From contig NZ_CP087968.1 of NCBI RefSeq assembly GCF_024703895.1, positions 1,178,001-1,242,000 of the forward strand: DNA of 64,000 bases. The letters run 5' to 3'. Origin of the DNA: Nocardioides sp. B-3. GTDB lineage: Bacteria > Actinomycetota > Actinomycetes > Propionibacteriales > Nocardioidaceae. Positions 62,866 to 64,000 of this stretch are shown here, piece after piece. A model generated the notes under the pieces. That model was given only the letters and a program-made list of their open reading frames with translations. It made no database searches and had not been told where the DNA came from. Numbering within the stretch: position 1 is the first letter of the stretch; each line of letters opens with the position of its first letter. A program made the translations under genes and the position numbers.

Positions 62866-63982
62866 ATGCGGATCGCGCAACTCGCCAACTTCATCGGGCC
62901 CGCCTCGGGCGGCATGAAGACCGCCATCCATGCTCTCGGGGAGGGGTACGTCGAAGCAGGCTGTGAACGCCTGCTGGTGATCCCCGGGTCCGACGGACTC
63001 GCGGGTCGCGACACCCTTCGGTGAGGTCGTGCAGCTGCGGGCGCCCAAGGTGGGTGGCGGCTACCGGCTGATCGTCGAGCCCCGGCGCGTCACCGACGTG
63101 CTCGAGTCGTGGCGCCCGACATCGGTCGAGCTGAGCGACAAGCTGACGCTGCTGCCGGTCGCCCGGTGGGCTCGCCGAGCGGGTGTGGGATCGGTGCTGT
63201 TCTCGCACGAGCGGCTCAGCGACATGTTCGCGATGCGCACCGGCCTCGACACCACCTCCAAGGTGTCGATCGCGCTGCTCAACCGCATCCCGGTCCGCAG
63301 CTTCGACACCATCGTGGTCACGTCCGGCTATGCCGAGGACGAGTTCACCAACGCCGCCGCCGGTGCCGACTGCCCGATGGTGCGGGTGCCGCTCGGCGTG
63401 GATCTCTCGACGTTCCGCCCTGCTCCGCCGGCGCCGCGGGACGCCGGCCCCCTCAGGCTCACGCACTTCGGACGGCTCTCGCGCGAGAAGAGCCCGCACC
63501 TCGCCGTACGCACGGCGGTCGAGCTGCACCGTCGCGGCGTGCCCGTCCACCTCGACGTGTACGGCGACGGCCCGCACCTGTCCGAGCTCGTCGACCTCGC
63601 AGGCGACGCCCCGGTGACGTTCCACGGCTTCATCGACGGCCGGCGCGACTCGGCCCGCCACGTCGCCGCGGCCGACATCTCGTTGTCGGTGTGCCCGAGC
63701 GAGACGTTCGGACTGGCGGTGCTCGAGGCCCCGGCCGCCGGCACGCCCGTCGTGACCGCCGACCGCGGTGGTGCCCGGGAGCTCGTCGACGCGACGTCGG
63801 GCGCGTGGGGCCGCCCGAACCCGTCGTCACTGGCGGACGCCGTCCTCGACCTCGCGGCCCGGCCCGAGTCGGTCCGCCGCACGGGGGCCCGCGCGCGGGC
63901 CGAGCAGTTCCCGTGGTCGGCGACGGTGGACTCGATGCTGGCGGTGCACGAGAGCGTCACCCGACGCGTCCTCGTCGCCTGA
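62866..63982 (+). CDS. Family 4 glycosyltransferase
   Basis: About 370 residues with the GT-B fold. The N-terminal acceptor domain starts MRIAQLANFIGPASGGMKTA. The donor domain shows LRLTHFGRLSREKSPHLAVR and VPVHLDVYGDGPHLSELVDL, with the sugar-nucleotide motif SETFGLAVLEAPAAGTPVVT (E-x7-E). The frame breaks near 63010. Divergent from the oxidoreductase, with 91 bases between the starts. The sugar and acceptor are not predictable; such enzymes act at the membrane on lipids or surface polymers. Confidence 0.92.
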
Positions 63983-64000
63983 GGAGGAATAGCCCCCACG

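Overview
The window is high-GC DNA from an actinobacterium, most likely Nocardioides or a close relative. This rests on the TTG/GTG starts, an mkl-yrbE-mce locus, NusG with a long acidic N-terminus, and the order tRNA-Thr, tRNA-Met, rpmG, hadA, hadB ... tRNA-Trp, secE, nusG, rplK, rplA, which also occurs in mycobacteria. The genus is inferred. A dominant technical feature is that more than half of the protein genes, including essential ones (rpoB, rplJ, rplA, rplK, secE, nusG, murB), are broken by one-base gains or losses. This is best explained by uncorrected indels in a draft assembly, so broken genes are given as whole genes with approximate break points.

Layout. 1-1098: start of rpoB (minus strand). 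1341-12523: a complete mce lipid-import operon read leftward (Mkl ATPase, YrbEA, YrbEB, MceA-F, two Mce-associated proteins). 12787-38880: a choline/betaine and one-carbon island. It holds a dimethylglycine-dehydrogenase-like enzyme with its electron carrier EtfAB, a BCCT carrier, a ProVWX importer with a double permease, choline dehydrogenase, betaine aldehyde dehydrogenase, an IclR regulator, PurU, formate-THF ligase, a retron-type reverse transcriptase, an MttB-family methyltransferase, a second IclR, a corrinoid protein, a methyl-THF:corrinoid methyltransferase, a RACo-like reductive activator, a DUF1638 protein and a MetF-like reductase. 39073-48090: rplL, rplJ, two DnaB-like ATPases around a lipoprotein, an ISL3-family insertion with a DinB gene, rplA, rplK, nusG, secE and tRNA-Trp. 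48332-53251: phosphodiesterase, adenosine deaminase, a DUF4190 protein, murB, hadB, hadA, rpmG, tRNA-Met and tRNA-Thr. 53312-64000: amidase, DNA glycosylase, a small ArsR operon, TerD, SMI1/KNR4, pirin, reductase, cupin, an FdhF/YdeP oxidoreductase and a glycosyltransferase.

The island reads as one pathway. Choline or betaine is imported. Choline is oxidised to glycine betaine by BetA and BetB. One methyl is passed through the corrinoid protein to tetrahydrofolate by the MttB-type enzyme and its partner, and the activator keeps the cobalt reduced. Dimethylglycine is then oxidised with EtfAB as acceptor. MetF, PurU and formate-THF ligase process the folate-bound carbon. A palindrome GTTGCG-N5-CGCAAC recurs in front of the transport, dehydrogenase, betB and purU/iclR units, with a weaker copy before metF. 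A different palindrome lies between the methyltransferase and the second iclR. This suggests two IclR-controlled regulons within one pathway. The island and the mce operon together separate rplJL from rpoB by about 38 kb.
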